This document shows, one piece after another, positions 1 through 10,415 of a DNA stretch of 53,493 nucleotides (the first letter of the stretch is position 1; every line of letters begins with the position of its first letter). Source of the DNA: an uncultured Bacilli bacterium (GTDB lineage: Bacteria > Bacillota_I > Bacilli_A > RF39 > UBA660); contig CALVIS010000003.1 of the NCBI GenBank assembly GCA_944331805.1, positions 1 through 53,493 on the forward strand. Reading direction: 5' to 3'. The notes below the pieces were generated by a model that saw nothing but the letters and a program-made list of their open reading frames with translations, ran no database searches and was not told the DNA's origin. The position numbers and the translations under genes were made by a program.

Positions 1-76
1 AGATATTCCTTTCTAAATTCACTCTCGACACTATTATTATATCACTATCCCTCAAATTCTACAACATAGCGTAAAT

Positions 77-106
77 TAAAAAAAAGTTAACAAATTAATG
101 CTAACT
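77..106 (-). terminator. Rho-independent terminator of the Wadjet/SEC-C operon
   Basis: On the minus strand a 7-bp stem (AGTTAGC paired with GTTAACT, one G-U) with an 8-nt loop is followed by a run of T. It begins directly after the stop codon of the SEC-C gene, so it ends the five-gene jet operon. Nothing else is seen in bases 1-76. Confidence 0.75.
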
Positions 107-2044
107 TTACTTACCACAACATTTTTTATATTTCTTACCACTTCCACATGGACAAGAATCATTTCTACCTACTTTTTTCTCTTTAGGCATAGAATTAACT
201 TCATTTTTAGTATAACCATTATAAGTCCACATAGGAATATCATTTCTATATTTATTAATGATATTTGTAATATTATTATACTGATTACTTGTTAAGCTTA
301 AACCATTACTCTTACAAGTGTATATAAAATCATCTTTATTATAAGCATTAGCACATATCATAAAGATTATTGTACCAATACAATAAGACTGTTTAATTTC
401 ATTAACATTAATACTAGTAAAATAACTTTCTAATTCCTGTTTTAAAGCATATATAAACTCTACATTTAAATTAAGTGTTTCATCTAATTTCTTATATTTA
501 CCAAAAGACTTCTTAATAGATAGTATACCTTGATCTACTAACTCAGTTAAATCTCTATCAGTACAATAATAATTATCAAAAACATAAAACTCACTATTAT
601 TAACTACATCATCTAACTCATCAATAGAAAAATCCAAATTATTATTTTTTAAAAGTAATTCTTTTAATACGTTTTTATCTATAACACCATTTATTGCAAT
701 ATAACTTAGTATAATAGGACTATCAGGATTACCTATATTATTTAAGTTTATTACTCCACCCATAGCCTCTTCTAACAGACCTATTACTTCTCTTGGTAAA
801 TAAACTTTTATTTTATTATCTTCTTTATATAAGAAAATTAATCCATTTAATACTCCATTTGTAAGGAAACTATTCATCTCAAACTCTTTAAAGTTATAAC
901 TTAATAGATCAACTACTAAATCATTTTCTTCTAATTCTTTAAGATAAAAATCTTTAAAATAAGTTAATAAAATATCTTCAAGCTCCGCTTTACTATCAAA
1001 AGAATAGTTATCACTTAAATACTCTATTGCATCACTAGATAGTAGGTTTAAAAGACTAGTATAACTGTCATTTTTAGGTTCCTTATCTAAAATAAAGAAA
1101 TCTAAGGCCTTTTCATCTATAGTTTTACCACCATATTCCCAAAATCTTATATTAGGAAAACTTTCATAAAGAATATTACTAATTTCATCAACCTTTTTAT
1201 TATCTAACTTATAATATTCTTTCATTTCATCAAGTATATCAGATACTTCTTTAGGTTTATCCAACACCATTATTGCTAATTCATAAGTAATTGCTAATTT
1301 ACCTGTTATAACTTCACTTATTTCTTCTAAGGCATCTCTAATTTCATCATAGTACTTTGTATAATCATCATAACTTCTTTTGAAATAAATAATATCTTTA
1401 AAGTTTTCTTCATCAATTTCTAAATCACAGTATTTATCTAATAGATAAGTTTCTCCATTTATCTTATAAAATTTAAAATCTTCTTTTAAATTATCTTCTA
1501 GTTCGTTCTTAGTTATTAAATTATAAAAATTATCATCATAAAAACTTAATAATATGCTTTCTTTTACTATTGCAAAATTCATGAATAAAACATGACCTAG
1601 TTTTTTTACTTCTTCTATAAATAATTTTTTCTTATCTTCAAGACCAAACTTTTCTTCATACATTTTTTTAATATCTAAAGGAATAGATACTTCATCATTT
1701 TTACCTAAGAAAGCAAGACCTAGTAGTACATATTGATGCCCAAAACTATCTATTTCCTTATTATTTATCATCTTATCAAATGAAATAACATTAAAAAATG
1801 AAAGCTTATAAAATATTTTATTAAAGTTTTCTTTTATAGCATTATCCAATAGTTTTATTTTTTCACCCTTACTCTTATTCTTTAGTTTGTCATCATCAAG
1901 ATATAAATAAATTAAATCATTTAGTTTATCATCGTCATATTCTTTTAAATAGTTGATTAAATTTCCTTTTGTACTATTAGATATATAATAATCATCTGGA
2001 TAATATTTTTCTAATAGTTCCCTTATTTTATCATAAAACTTCAT
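107..2044 (-). CDS. SEC-C motif protein with internally duplicated body, fifth gene of the Wadjet operon
   Basis: 645 aa. The last 20 residues form a textbook SEC-C zinc-binding motif ([16 protein letters not shown]), as found at the C-terminus of SecA and many proteins that bind nucleic acid or protein partners. The body appears to be two diverged copies of one unit. Segments such as [17 protein letters not shown] near residue 110 and [17 protein letters not shown] near 410 correspond, and so do [16 protein letters not shown] near 300 and [15 protein letters not shown] near 610. No catalytic motif is recognised. The gene starts 4 bp after jetD, and its ribosome site (GAAGGAGAAG) lies inside the end of jetD, so translation is probably coupled. 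A terminator follows immediately. Whether it acts in Wadjet, for example as a regulator or adaptor, is inference from position only. Confidence 0.85.
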   Translation of the reverse strand: MKFYDKIRELLEKYYPDDYYISNSTKGNLINYLKEYDDDKLNDLIYLYLDDDKLKNKSKGEKIKLLDNAIKENFNKIFYKLSFFNVISFDKMINNKEIDSFGHQYVLLGLAFLGKNDEVSIPLDIKKMYEEKFGLEDKKKLFIEEVKKLGHVLFMNFAIVKESILLSFYDDNFYNLITKNELEDNLKEDFKFYKINGETYLLDKYCDLEIDEENFKDIIYFKRSYDDYTKYYDEIRDALEEISEVITGKLAITYELAIMVLDKPKEVSDILDEMKEYYKLDNKKVDEISNILYESFPNIRFWEYGGKTIDEKALDFFILDKEPKNDSYTSLLNLLSSDAIEYLSDNYSFDSKAELEDILLTYFKDFYLKELEENDLVVDLLSYNFKEFEMNSFLTNGVLNGLIFLYKEDNKIKVYLPREVIGLLEEAMGGVINLNNIGNPDSPIILSYIAINGVIDKNVLKELLLKNNNLDFSIDELDDVVNNSEFYVFDNYYCTDRDLTELVDQGILSIKKSFGKYKKLDETLNLNVEFIYALKQELESYFTSINVNEIKQSYCIGTIIFMICANAYNKDDFIYTCKSNGLSLTSNQYNNITNIINKYRNDIPMWTYNGYTKNEVNSMPKEKKVGRNDSCPCGSGKKYKKCCGK

Positions 2045-2048
2045 ATTT

Positions 2049-3278
2049 TTACTTCTCCTTTACTTTAATTTTAATAAATCCTTCTATAGATATCAAGTTA
2101 TTTTCTTGATAACCGCACTTTTTATTTTCTAGTAATAATCTTTTCACATCTTGCAACTCTTTTGACTTTATGAGTTCTAGTTTATGTAATCTGTTATTAC
2201 TTAAAGAAACATTTGGTTTAGTATTTAAATAACTTTTCCCATCATAAAGAAACAATTTAATATTATCATATTTATTATTTAGTTTATCTGCTATTAATAA
2301 TCCTTCGGGATCATAATCTCCATTATAATAAAGAGTTGTATCACTAGTAATATTTTCTAATAATTTATAGAAAGCAAGATTAGGAATACCAGATGTTATT
2401 ATAATAGAAATATCTAAATCTTTATTCTTTAAATAGTTTAAGATAGAAGGATTTTCAAAGATAAATATCTTATTACTCTTGCCAGTTATATTATTTAACT
2501 TAGAAATATTATCAATATTTAGATTTAAAACATCAAAAGGTATTTCTTTATCATAAACTAGGTTATATGTAATAACATAGTTACTAAGAGAATCTATATA
2601 GACATTTATCTTTTCTAATAGTTTAGTCTTATCTAAATTAGTATTAGGTGTATCTTCTCCTAGAATATTACTTAATATTCTATAAAAAAGGTTACTACTC
2701 TTAGCATTATAATCTAAATAATGAGGATTAGAGGTTATTGAAGCATAAATTGGTAAATAAGTTATCTTATCTGGAATATTACTTAATAGTTTATCTATCA
2801 TAAGTAATTCTTCTTTTAAAGCTCTTTTATTTTGTTTATATTTACTTTTTATATTACGCATAGTACTAAAGTTTTTATTTATATTTCTTTCAAAAAAATC
2901 TTTAAGTTTCTCACTTTTAAACTCTAAAAGTAAATCTTCTATAAATGAAACAAACTCTTCATGAAATTTTCTCTTCTTTAAGGTATTAGTAAGATAAGAA
3001 AAATCATCATAGGTATTATAGAAGTAATCAGTAAACTCAAAGTCTTGAAATTTGCTTTTATCAAGTACTTTATTAAATTCACTTATCTTTATTTTATAAG
3101 TCTTACCTTCTTCAAATTTTCTAGCAAAGAAATCTGTTAAACTAACTGCTTCTTCATAAGTTATATTATCAAGAGTAATAATTCCTGTTACCCTACCATA
3201 ACTTTGATACTTCTCTTTAGCTTTTACCATAAACCTTTCAAAACCTTTATTATTCTTAAAATAATCTAAATAATCCAT
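2049..3278 (-). CDS. jetD: Wadjet type II JetD, Toprim-like nuclease subunit (DUF2399/TIGR02679-like)
   Basis: 409 aa. In Wadjet, JetD is the topoisomerase VI-like nuclease that cuts plasmid DNA after the SMC complex has extruded it. The C-terminal third carries a Toprim-type acidic motif, [12 protein letters not shown] (about residues 313-324), which is the DUF2399 hallmark. The N-terminal part matches the DUF3323-type arm in character (charged, helical, [11 protein letters not shown]). The start codon lies directly after the stop of jetC, with no strong ribosome site of its own, consistent with coupling. It is third from the end of the jetABC-D-SEC-C operon counting the SEC-C gene as last. 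The order A-B-C-D and the neighbour families (DUF2397, DUF2398, SMC) fix the subtype as type II. Confidence 0.9.
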   Translation of the reverse strand: MDYLDYFKNNKGFERFMVKAKEKYQSYGRVTGIITLDNITYEEAVSLTDFFARKFEEGKTYKIKISEFNKVLDKSKFQDFEFTDYFYNTYDDFSYLTNTLKKRKFHEEFVSFIEDLLLEFKSEKLKDFFERNINKNFSTMRNIKSKYKQNKRALKEELLMIDKLLSNIPDKITYLPIYASITSNPHYLDYNAKSSNLFYRILSNILGEDTPNTNLDKTKLLEKINVYIDSLSNYVITYNLVYDKEIPFDVLNLNIDNISKLNNITGKSNKIFIFENPSILNYLKNKDLDISIIITSGIPNLAFYKLLENITSDTTLYYNGDYDPEGLLIADKLNNKYDNIKLFLYDGKSYLNTKPNVSLSNNRLHKLELIKSKELQDVKRLLLENKKCGYQENNLISIEGFIKIKVKEK

Positions 3279-6200
3279 CTATTCCACACTTTCTCTAACT
3301 AATCCATTCCAACGATATCTTTTAATACTTACAGTATCTGCTGTTAAAGGTTTAATAAGTTCACATATTGAAATATCTTTTATTTCTTTATAATCACACC
3401 ACAAAGCTTGACTTGTTAAGATATAATCTAAATCAAAACTTGCAAGGATTGCAAACATTTCTTCAATATTAACTTCATCTACACCTGCAAAGGCTTCATC
3501 TAAAGCGATTAATCTAGGAGATGAAGGTGCTGCACTATCTAATTTAGCATAGATACTTGCAAATAAAGGCACATACATAGTCTTTGCTTTCTCTCCTCCA
3601 CTAAAGACAGAAAATATCTTATCAGTTAATTCTCGTTTTTGATTACCATCTTTTTTATAAAAGAGTTTAAAAGTAAACCAATTACGATAATCTAAGATAT
3701 TAAAAATCATTTGGAAGTACGTTATATTATTAGTAAGCATAGACTCTTCTTCTCTTTTTATCTTAGATCTAAAATGCTTAATTAATCTATTAGTATCTTC
3801 AGGCTTTATAAAATTACTTGGCATCATAAATATCTCTACTAAATCTTTAGTATCCATCTCATCAAGAGCCTCTCCACTTTTAGGTTTCCAATCTAAGTAA
3901 AAAGATAAATTACTATTTTGTTGTTTTATTTCCATAATATTATTAATCTTTTTAACCCAATCTCTTGCTTCTATTATTTTCTCTTTAATCTTAGTCCCAA
4001 TAGTTCTAAGTAAAATATCTTCAAACAAATGTCTATCTTGTTCATTAAGATAAATCTTATCTGCTTCATAACTTTCTAATAAAGCATTAGAAAGTTCATA
4101 GATATTTAACTTCTTACCTTGATAACTAGTTAAAACATCTTGTCTTTTCGCATCGTTATATATATTAATAACTCTTGTTCTATCAGATACTTTATCACTA
4201 TAATGATTAATTAAATTATCTCTTTCATTAAATAAAACTACATCTTGAATATTATACTCTAATAATTCCTGACGATATTCATTAAATGAACGATAATAGT
4301 TCATAGTAACATCTTTCAAATCTTTAGTTTTAGCATCATTATTTCTTAAAAAGTTCTTAATAGTTTTAAAGTCTACTTCTAAATCTTTAACAACATAACC
4401 TAAATCTAGTTCTTCTTTTAAAATATTAGATAGTATTTCTAAAAAAATCTCTTCTTCTTTTTTCTGTTCTTCTAAAGACTTAAGTTGTTCTTCTTCACCT
4501 TTAAAGCTCTGTTCTAAAACACCTAATCTCTTTGATAAATTAGCACTCTTAAAAGGATAATCTTCAATAGTCTTTACGATTTTCTCTATTTTTTTACTAA
4601 GTTCAAGATACTCTTTAGTATTAAGAATCTTTAAAATAGTATTAAGTTCTATTTCTCGTTTTTTCTTATCATTAACTAAACTAGATATAGTAGCATACAC
4701 TTCATCATGATTAGTAGTTAAGTCATCTAATCTTTCTTTATTAGTCATTAATAATTCCTTTTTCTGATTTAATTTATCATAAAGAGCATTTAACTCTTTA
4801 GTAGTATCTAAAATATCTCTAATTACAACACTAGCTTTATCATAAGTTACAAGGTTAAGAGGAATATTACTTCGATATTTCTCTAATTCTTTAATAACCT
4901 CTTCAATTTGTTGTTGATACTTTCTAATTTCTTCTTCAAGTTCCTTTTCTTTATTATTAATAAAATCAAGTTCTAAATCTGTTTCTTTAATCTTAGCTGT
5001 AATTTCTTCTAATATTCTATTACTAGGAAATAATTTACTTTCATTATTTAAAGTATTTATAGAAGTATCTAATGTATCTAATTCAAGTTCTTTATTTCTA
5101 ATAACTTCTTTAATAGCATTAATCTTCTCTTTCTCTTCTTTTATAAGTAATTGATGTTCTTCTTTTCTTTTTAAAACTCCTATATATTTACTATTATAAT
5201 CACCTTTAATATTACCTTTAATAAAGTCAAAGTTATAATTATTTTCATTAATACTAATAACATCACTATCACTAGTACTAATAGATTCTAATATTGAAGT
5301 AATAAACTCATTACTAAAAACTTCATTAGGATATGCTTTTAAATATTTAGTCAAGTTATCTTTCTTTTTACTACTTTTCTTAAAGTAAGAAATATTCATA
5401 TTTTCTATCTTTCTTAAGTCTTCATCTCTAAATATCTTAGTATTTAAAATCCCTGATGAATATAGCACTTCTTCTAATTTATTTTTAGTATCATCATCTA
5501 TTCCTTCTTTAAATTCTACTACTTGATAAAGTGCAGCATAAGGAATATTTTCTTTATCTAAATAATCTATTGTCTTTCTAGTTAAATCATCTTCTTCTAG
5601 TTTTATCTCTTCCATTTCTAATAATTCTTTTAATAATAACTCTTCTTTACTTAACTTATCTTTCTCAGTTAAAAGTTCAGTCTTCTTAAAAGATACTTCT
5701 TCTAGTAATTTACTATACTTAATCTTATATATTTCTTCATACTTCTCTTTAGATTTTAAATAACCTTCACTACTATATTCATCTAAATAACTAGCAATTT
5801 CCTTCATATCATCACTTAATAAAATAAGAAATTTATTATTAGTTCTAATATTATTTAATGAAATAAAGAATAGTTCAAGTTCATTATCTAGTTCTTGATA
5901 AAAACCATCTCTTATCTTTTCTTTTTCTAAATAATCTGTTTTTAATTTTTCATATTCATTAGACTTAATATTTTGAGTCTCTAAAAGATTTCCTTTTCTT
6001 ATAAGTAGTTCTTTAGTCTTTTCTATTTCCTCTTTCTTAAAATTTATCTTTTCGATAATATAACTAACTTGAGTTTTCTCTTTTATAAAAGGAATTAAGT
6101 CTTTTAATTCATCAAAACTAATCTCATCTCCTAAATCACTTAAGTTAGTGATTAAATTAGTTATTTCTTTATCAAGGTTAGTAATATCATCTTCATTATC

Positions 6201-7316
6201 GTTTATTAAAGAAGTTATCTCACTCATCTTCTGTTTCAAATTATCAATTACTTCTTCTTCTTTAACAAGTCTTTCTTTAAGTATCTCTAACTCATTATCA
6301 AGTTCTACTTTTCTTTTACTTTTTTCTTCTAAATCAGTATTGTTTAAATGTTCTTTCTCCTCTTTAGCAGTATTAAATTCATCTAATAGTACTACATCTT
6401 CTTCTTTTAGTCTAGCAATCTCTTCTTCTAAACTAGTAATAGCATTAGTTTTCTCAGTAATTTTAACCTTTATATTTTCAAGAGCTTGGTACTCTTTATA
6501 ATAATTAGTCGCTTTAGCAAGTAATACTGCTTCATTATAATTTTTAAAGACTTTAGTAAAGTTAGAAAGAATATCAATGTTATTTTTTAACTCATTAATC
6601 TTTTCTTTAGTAGCATTTAAATTTTCAATAGTATCAGATAAAGGCCTTAAAGTCTCATCTGATAAAGGTGGTAAAACTTCATTTAATACTTCCATTAATT
6701 TAGTAGGCTTATACTCTTTAGATAATTTTGGACTCCTAATTTGTAAGATAATATTGATAAATTCATCAAAAGTTTCTATATTTCTAAATTTAAATAAATT
6801 ATCATTAACTAACTTTTTATATTCTTTAGCAGTTTCTACTAAATTATTAGAAACACCTAAAGCACTTCTTAACTCTAATTTAGTTAAAGGCGTCTTAGTA
6901 AAACCATCTTTTGTTTTATATAAGAAGAAATCTTTTCCTACTCTTCTACCATCTTTTAAGATAAAACCAAAGAAGTCAGTAGGCTTACCCCTTCTCGCTC
7001 TAAGTCCCATACCAATAGTAATATATCTATCTTCTAAATTATTATAAAACTCCATATATAAATAACCAGTAGAATCATCTTTTTCATTATTTTCTCCAAG
7101 TAAATAATATTCTATATGTTTGTCAGTAGAACCAAAAGTATCTAATCTTTTAGGAGATTTATTACCATCTAATATTAAGGGAATAAATGATTGCATAGTA
7201 ACAGACTTTCCTGATCCATTTTGTCCTCTAAGTAAAAGTTTACCATCATAAAAATTAAATACTTCATCATCATATAACCAAAAGTTTATAAGTCCCATTC
7301 TTGTAGGTTTAAACAT
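3279..7316 (-). CDS. jetC: Wadjet type II JetC, SMC/MukB-like ATPase (TIGR02680-like)
   Basis: About 1345 aa. It is the condensin-like motor that detects small circular DNA by loop extrusion. Walker A is GQNGSGKS at residues 31-38. The C-terminus has an ABC signature (FSGGEKAK) and a Walker B (LIALDEAFAGVD). Between them lie roughly 900 residues of Lys/Glu-rich coiled coil, interrupted by a hinge-like globular stretch near residues 570-700. I place the start at ATG 7316 (MFKPTRMG), because a GGAGGTG ribosome site sits 6 nt upstream; the longer frame would begin at a TTG overlapping that site. The gene overlaps the end of jetB by 8 bp. The length and the C-terminal motif block are typical of TIGR02680 proteins. 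Confidence 0.93.
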   Translation of the reverse strand: MFKPTRMGLINFWLYDDEVFNFYDGKLLLRGQNGSGKSVTMQSFIPLILDGNKSPKRLDTFGSTDKHIEYYLLGENNEKDDSTGYLYMEFYNNLEDRYITIGMGLRARRGKPTDFFGFILKDGRRVGKDFFLYKTKDGFTKTPLTKLELRSALGVSNNLVETAKEYKKLVNDNLFKFRNIETFDEFINIILQIRSPKLSKEYKPTKLMEVLNEVLPPLSDETLRPLSDTIENLNATKEKINELKNNIDILSNFTKVFKNYNEAVLLAKATNYYKEYQALENIKVKITEKTNAITSLEEEIARLKEEDVVLLDEFNTAKEEKEHLNNTDLEEKSKRKVELDNELEILKERLVKEEEVIDNLKQKMSEITSLINDNEDDITNLDKEITNLITNLSDLGDEISFDELKDLIPFIKEKTQVSYIIEKINFKKEEIEKTKELLIRKGNLLETQNIKSNEYEKLKTDYLEKEKIRDGFYQELDNELELFFISLNNIRTNNKFLILLSDDMKEIASYLDEYSSEGYLKSKEKYEEIYKIKYSKLLEEVSFKKTELLTEKDKLSKEELLLKELLEMEEIKLEEDDLTRKTIDYLDKENIPYAALYQVVEFKEGIDDDTKNKLEEVLYSSGILNTKIFRDEDLRKIENMNISYFKKSSKKKDNLTKYLKAYPNEVFSNEFITSILESISTSDSDVISINENNYNFDFIKGNIKGDYNSKYIGVLKRKEEHQLLIKEEKEKINAIKEVIRNKELELDTLDTSINTLNNESKLFPSNRILEEITAKIKETDLELDFINNKEKELEEEIRKYQQQIEEVIKELEKYRSNIPLNLVTYDKASVVIRDILDTTKELNALYDKLNQKKELLMTNKERLDDLTTNHDEVYATISSLVNDKKKREIELNTILKILNTKEYLELSKKIEKIVKTIEDYPFKSANLSKRLGVLEQSFKGEEEQLKSLEEQKKEEEIFLEILSNILKEELDLGYVVKDLEVDFKTIKNFLRNNDAKTKDLKDVTMNYYRSFNEYRQELLEYNIQDVVLFNERDNLINHYSDKVSDRTRVINIYNDAKRQDVLTSYQGKKLNIYELSNALLESYEADKIYLNEQDRHLFEDILLRTIGTKIKEKIIEARDWVKKINNIMEIKQQNSNLSFYLDWKPKSGEALDEMDTKDLVEIFMMPSNFIKPEDTNRLIKHFRSKIKREEESMLTNNITYFQMIFNILDYRNWFTFKLFYKKDGNQKRELTDKIFSVFSGGEKAKTMYVPLFASIYAKLDSAAPSSPRLIALDEAFAGVDEVNIEEMFAILASFDLDYILTSQALWCDYKEIKDISICELIKPLTADTVSIKRYRWNGLVRESVE

Positions 7317-8484
7317 CTTCTTCACCTCCAAATAAATCCATCTGTTTTGTATTATCTTTTATAAGTTTAGCATTAAATCTAGCGATAGTTGGTAATACTA
7401 AATAAGTATTATCCTCTTCTTTTAAGAAAGAATACTCTATCATATAATTTACTACTTCATCAAAGAATTTCTGTAAAGATAAATTAAGATACTGTTTACT
7501 TAAATACTCTTTATTATTAGTCTTAATGTCTTTAATAATCATTTCTAAACTTTCTTTTTTTATTCGTCCTATCTCTTTATCATCAAGAGATATTTCTTTA
7601 TTTTTAATCATTTCATAAAGTTTAGTATTTATCATTAAAACTATATCTGTAATTTTCTTATTATTAGGAAAATTATCTTTAGAATTACTTGTTTCATATT
7701 CATAAAGAAAAGCCATATTCTTTGTAACTTCAATTTCGAAGTTTAAATTAGAAAACTCATTTTCTAAATAACCACGCATCTTCTTAATATAATCAATTTC
7801 TGCTTCTGTTAAGTTATAAGAAAAAACAGCAGGAGTAAATAAAAGATTACGATAAACTTTATATCTTCTAACATCACCTTTTTCTAAAGTTTGATATTTC
7901 CATTCATCATTTAAAAAATCATTAGTATCTTCTATTTCAAAAATATCGTTTGTAAATAATCGCATTACATAGTTAGCAAGACCTGTTACTTCATATAAAG
8001 CTTCAGCATTTTGATCATCTTTAAAGCTTATCTTTTCAGCATCTTTAACCTTTATTACTGATATTTCTGTTAAGAAATCTATTACTCTAACTAAACTTTG
8101 TCTATCACTTCTTAAATTCCAATCTGGTATTGTCTCAAGATTTAAGGTAACCGCGGTATTTTTAACATAATCTATTAGTGATGATAAAACAAAGACTTCA
8201 CCTCTAGTTTTATCTTCTAAAAATAATAGAATTATACACAAAATGACATAGTCTTGTTTTGAATTAAAGTTATCTATTCCTAGATTATCAACTCTACTAC
8301 TAGGAATCTTTTCAAGTTTAACAAATCTATCATGAATAATTAATTTACTACCAAGAGTCTTAGTAACAAAGTCTTTAATAATATTTTGTTTTCTTTTAAC
8401 GTCATAGTATAAGTCAGGATTATCTTCTTTTAAAATCCAAAAGTTAGTTAAAAGTTCTCTTATTTCATTTTCAATTGATTCCAT
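7309..8484 (-). CDS. jetB: Wadjet type II JetB, kite-like subunit (DUF2398/TIGR02678-like)
   Basis: About 391 aa. JetB is the MukE-like kite subunit that joins the kleisin JetA to the SMC heads. Identification rests on operon order between a DUF2397 protein and the SMC, and on TIGR02678-like features: an N-terminal segment with LILFLEDKTRGEVF-like character and helical winged-helix blocks, and a short acidic C-terminus (QMDLFGGEEDV). Two adjacent ATGs (8487 and 8484) follow an AAGGGGG ribosome site; I use the second for spacing, but either is possible. It overlaps jetA by 14 bp and jetC by 8 bp, so the complex is made from one message with coupled translation. Confidence 0.87.
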   Translation of the reverse strand: MESIENEIRELLTNFWILKEDNPDLYYDVKRKQNIIKDFVTKTLGSKLIIHDRFVKLEKIPSSRVDNLGIDNFNSKQDYVILCIILLFLEDKTRGEVFVLSSLIDYVKNTAVTLNLETIPDWNLRSDRQSLVRVIDFLTEISVIKVKDAEKISFKDDQNAEALYEVTGLANYVMRLFTNDIFEIEDTNDFLNDEWKYQTLEKGDVRRYKVYRNLLFTPAVFSYNLTEAEIDYIKKMRGYLENEFSNLNFEIEVTKNMAFLYEYETSNSKDNFPNNKKITDIVLMINTKLYEMIKNKEISLDDKEIGRIKKESLEMIIKDIKTNNKEYLSKQYLNLSLQKFFDEVVNYMIEYSFLKEEDNTYLVLPTIARFNAKLIKDNTKQMDLFGGEEDV

Positions 8485-9955
8485 CATAACCCCCTTCAAA
8501 AATAATACTTAAACTAGGTAAAGTAAATATTCCATCATCACTAATAATTCTACAAGTAGTATTACTATCATTAAAGTTAACTTTATAGTTAAGTCCAAAT
8601 AAAGGTTCTTTAAAATAATTAGTACTATTTCCTGCTTTACTTATTAGATTTAAAAGATATCCTCTTTCTTCTTTAGTTAATCTAACTTCATCTTTTAACT
8701 CTACTACTTTAGTTTGAACGAACTTCTTTAACATTTCTTTTTTTCTAGTTTCTTCTTTCTCATATAACTCTAATATTTCTTTTTTCTTACTAGTTTTATC
8801 TACTATAGTACTATGACGTTTTTCTGCTCTAATTTTTTTATCATTAGGTAATACTGATATTATTGTTGGCTTTACTTCATAAGAATTAACTAAAGAATCA
8901 GTATCTTTTTTACTAATACCTTTAAAGTGTTTAACTCTATAAATTCCAAAGACAGCATTAGATAAATCTCTTACTTCAGTTAGATTAGTTTTTTTATCAA
9001 AAAGTTTACAAATATACTTATACTCTTCTTTACGTTTTATCATATTACCATGAAGTTCTATAAGACTACTAGCACATTTAGTAATTCTACTGATAAGATT
9101 ACTAGTAACTTCTAAAAGTCTATCACCTTCACTCTTTTCTTTAGTATTAACAAACCATTTATAAATACTTCTCCATTTACCCAAATTAACTTGATTAAAT
9201 TTCTGATAATTAAAGTCTAAAGCTATTTTAGGAATACCTCTTTCTGCTTCTTCTAATCTTTTAATAAGATTATCTTGAAAGTTATTATCCATACTCTTTA
9301 AAATTTCTCTTATATCTTCAGCTTGATTTAAGTACCCTGTTATAAAATCTTTTAAGTACTGAATCATTTTATTTTTATATTCTAGAAAGACTGTACTTTG
9401 TAAAAGTTCTTCAGTTTTTGACTCTTGAAACTTCTTTAAAAAGTCTTGATAGTTTCTATTAATATCACTAAATTCATTAGTAATTCTCTCCCAAGTATCA
9501 AGTAATTCTTCGTTAGATAGAGAATCTAATTTTTTTATCTTTTTTAATAAGTCTCTTAATACTTCAAATCTTTTAGGAGATAAAGATGCAACCTTTACTT
9601 CCATTTCTTCAAGTTCAATAGTCATACGTTCTATAGCGATAGCATAATCTGTTAATTGATATCTATATTTTTTATATTTAAAGTCGGCAAGCGAGTTAAT
9701 ATTATTAACATCTTGAACAGTAGTTAAACTTAAATTATCTACTAAAAACTCTAAATCTCGTTCTAGATCTTCCATAGTATAGTTATCTATTTTATCCTTT
9801 AATTCATCATAGATATCTTCTTTAAAAAGCCAATTCTCTGCTTCTTCATATTTATGATAAAAAAAACGCATAATAGGTCTATAACGATAAGTATTTTCTT
9901 GTGATAAATATTTAGTCTCCGTAATAGCTTTTTGTAGTACTTCAAAATTATCCAT
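8471..9955 (-). CDS. jetA: Wadjet type II JetA, kleisin-like subunit (DUF2397/TIGR02677-like)
   Basis: About 494 aa. JetA is the MukF-like kleisin of the plasmid-restricting Wadjet complex. The N-terminus has the family's typical pattern of an asparagine followed by RYRPIMRFFYHKYEEAENWL near residues 22-41 (DUF2397). The frame opens at 10021, but the start is probably ATG 9955 (MDNFEVLQ): it has an AAAGGAG ribosome site 6 nt upstream, while the upstream ATG has none. A promoter lies within the extra upstream codons, which also argues for the shorter form. It is the first gene of the operon. Confidence 0.9.
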   Translation of the reverse strand: MDNFEVLQKAITETKYLSQENTYRYRPIMRFFYHKYEEAENWLFKEDIYDELKDKIDNYTMEDLERDLEFLVDNLSLTTVQDVNNINSLADFKYKKYRYQLTDYAIAIERMTIELEEMEVKVASLSPKRFEVLRDLLKKIKKLDSLSNEELLDTWERITNEFSDINRNYQDFLKKFQESKTEELLQSTVFLEYKNKMIQYLKDFITGYLNQAEDIREILKSMDNNFQDNLIKRLEEAERGIPKIALDFNYQKFNQVNLGKWRSIYKWFVNTKEKSEGDRLLEVTSNLISRITKCASSLIELHGNMIKRKEEYKYICKLFDKKTNLTEVRDLSNAVFGIYRVKHFKGISKKDTDSLVNSYEVKPTIISVLPNDKKIRAEKRHSTIVDKTSKKKEILELYEKEETRKKEMLKKFVQTKVVELKDEVRLTKEERGYLLNLISKAGNSTNYFKEPLFGLNYKVNFNDSNTTCRIISDDGIFTLPSLSIIFEGGYDGIN

Positions 9956-9977
9956 ATACTTCTCCTTTATGGCTATT

Positions 9978-10006
9978 ATTCTATCATATGTTCTAGTTAA
10001 TGTATA
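9978..10006 (-). promoter_or_regulatory. Promoter of the Wadjet operon
   Basis: On the minus strand TATACA (10001-10006) and TAGAAT (9978-9983) are separated by 17 bp, and a TG dinucleotide one base before TAGAAT makes an extended -10. The element lies just upstream of the chosen jetA start and downstream of a terminator. It shares the 14 bases ATATGATAGAATAA with the region upstream of the GmrSD gene. Confidence 0.5.
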
Positions 10007-10035
10007 GTTATTTTTTTGCATTTTCCAAATGTTAC

Positions 10036-10070
10036 CAAAAAAGAAAGAAATCTATCAAAGATAGACTTCT
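10036..10070 (-). terminator. Terminator upstream of jetA
   Basis: An 11-bp stem (AGAAGTCTATC with GATAGATTTCT, one G-U) with a TTT loop is followed by a T-rich tract on the minus strand. It ends the small decayed reading frame at 10088-10228 and insulates the jet operon from upstream transcription. Confidence 0.7.
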
Positions 10071-10087
10071 TAAAGTAATTATTATTG

Positions 10088-10228
10088 CTATAATACTTGT
10101 GATAATTCATCTTGTATAGCATGTTTATTACATAATTGAACACTTAAGTCTAAAATCAGCTCTTTATAAGATTACTGACTATTATTCATATCTTCCTTTT
10201 TTATAGCATTAAAAATATTATTATACAT
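10088..10228 (-). pseudogene. Small decayed gene with an in-frame stop
   Basis: A frame beginning MYNNIFNAIKKEDMNNSQ is broken by TAA and then continues in the same frame as SYKELILDLSVQLCNKHAIQ... to a TAG at 10088. Composition on both sides of the stop is protein-like, and a terminator follows, which suggests a gene of about 46 codons with a nonsense mutation. No good ribosome site is seen before the ATG. The family is not recognised. A second internal ATG preceded by AAGGAAG encodes only five codons. Confidence 0.35.
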
Positions 10229-10265
10229 TTTTTCTATTCTTTATTATTATATTTACTGATATTGT

Positions 10266-10297
10266 CAAAAAAATTACTCTAGAAAGTAATTTTTTTG
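10266..10297. terminator. Bidirectional terminator-like hairpin after the GmrSD gene
   Basis: AATTACT and AGTAATT form a perfect 7-bp stem with a 6-nt loop, flanked by A-rich sequence on one side and T-rich on the other, so it can act in both directions. It lies about 120 bp after the GmrSD stop. Between them (about 10,354-10,420, minus strand) is an open stretch with no start codon reading ...NDASNTLDVLIETVLIKNNKL then a stop, probably a remnant C-terminus of a lost gene. Confidence 0.55.
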
Positions 10298-10415
10298 GTT
10301 TTTTCTTAATTTATTACTGCAGTACCTTCTTATATATTTTAAAGTTTATTATTTTTAATTAAAACAGTTTCTATTAAGACGTCTAAAGTATTACTCGCAT
10401 CGTTATTATTAATTA

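Noticed and set aside
6148..7047. Long plus-strand open frames inside jetC
   Set aside because: They are Ser/Leu-rich mirror frames of a coiled-coil coding region in AT-rich DNA, without ribosome sites.
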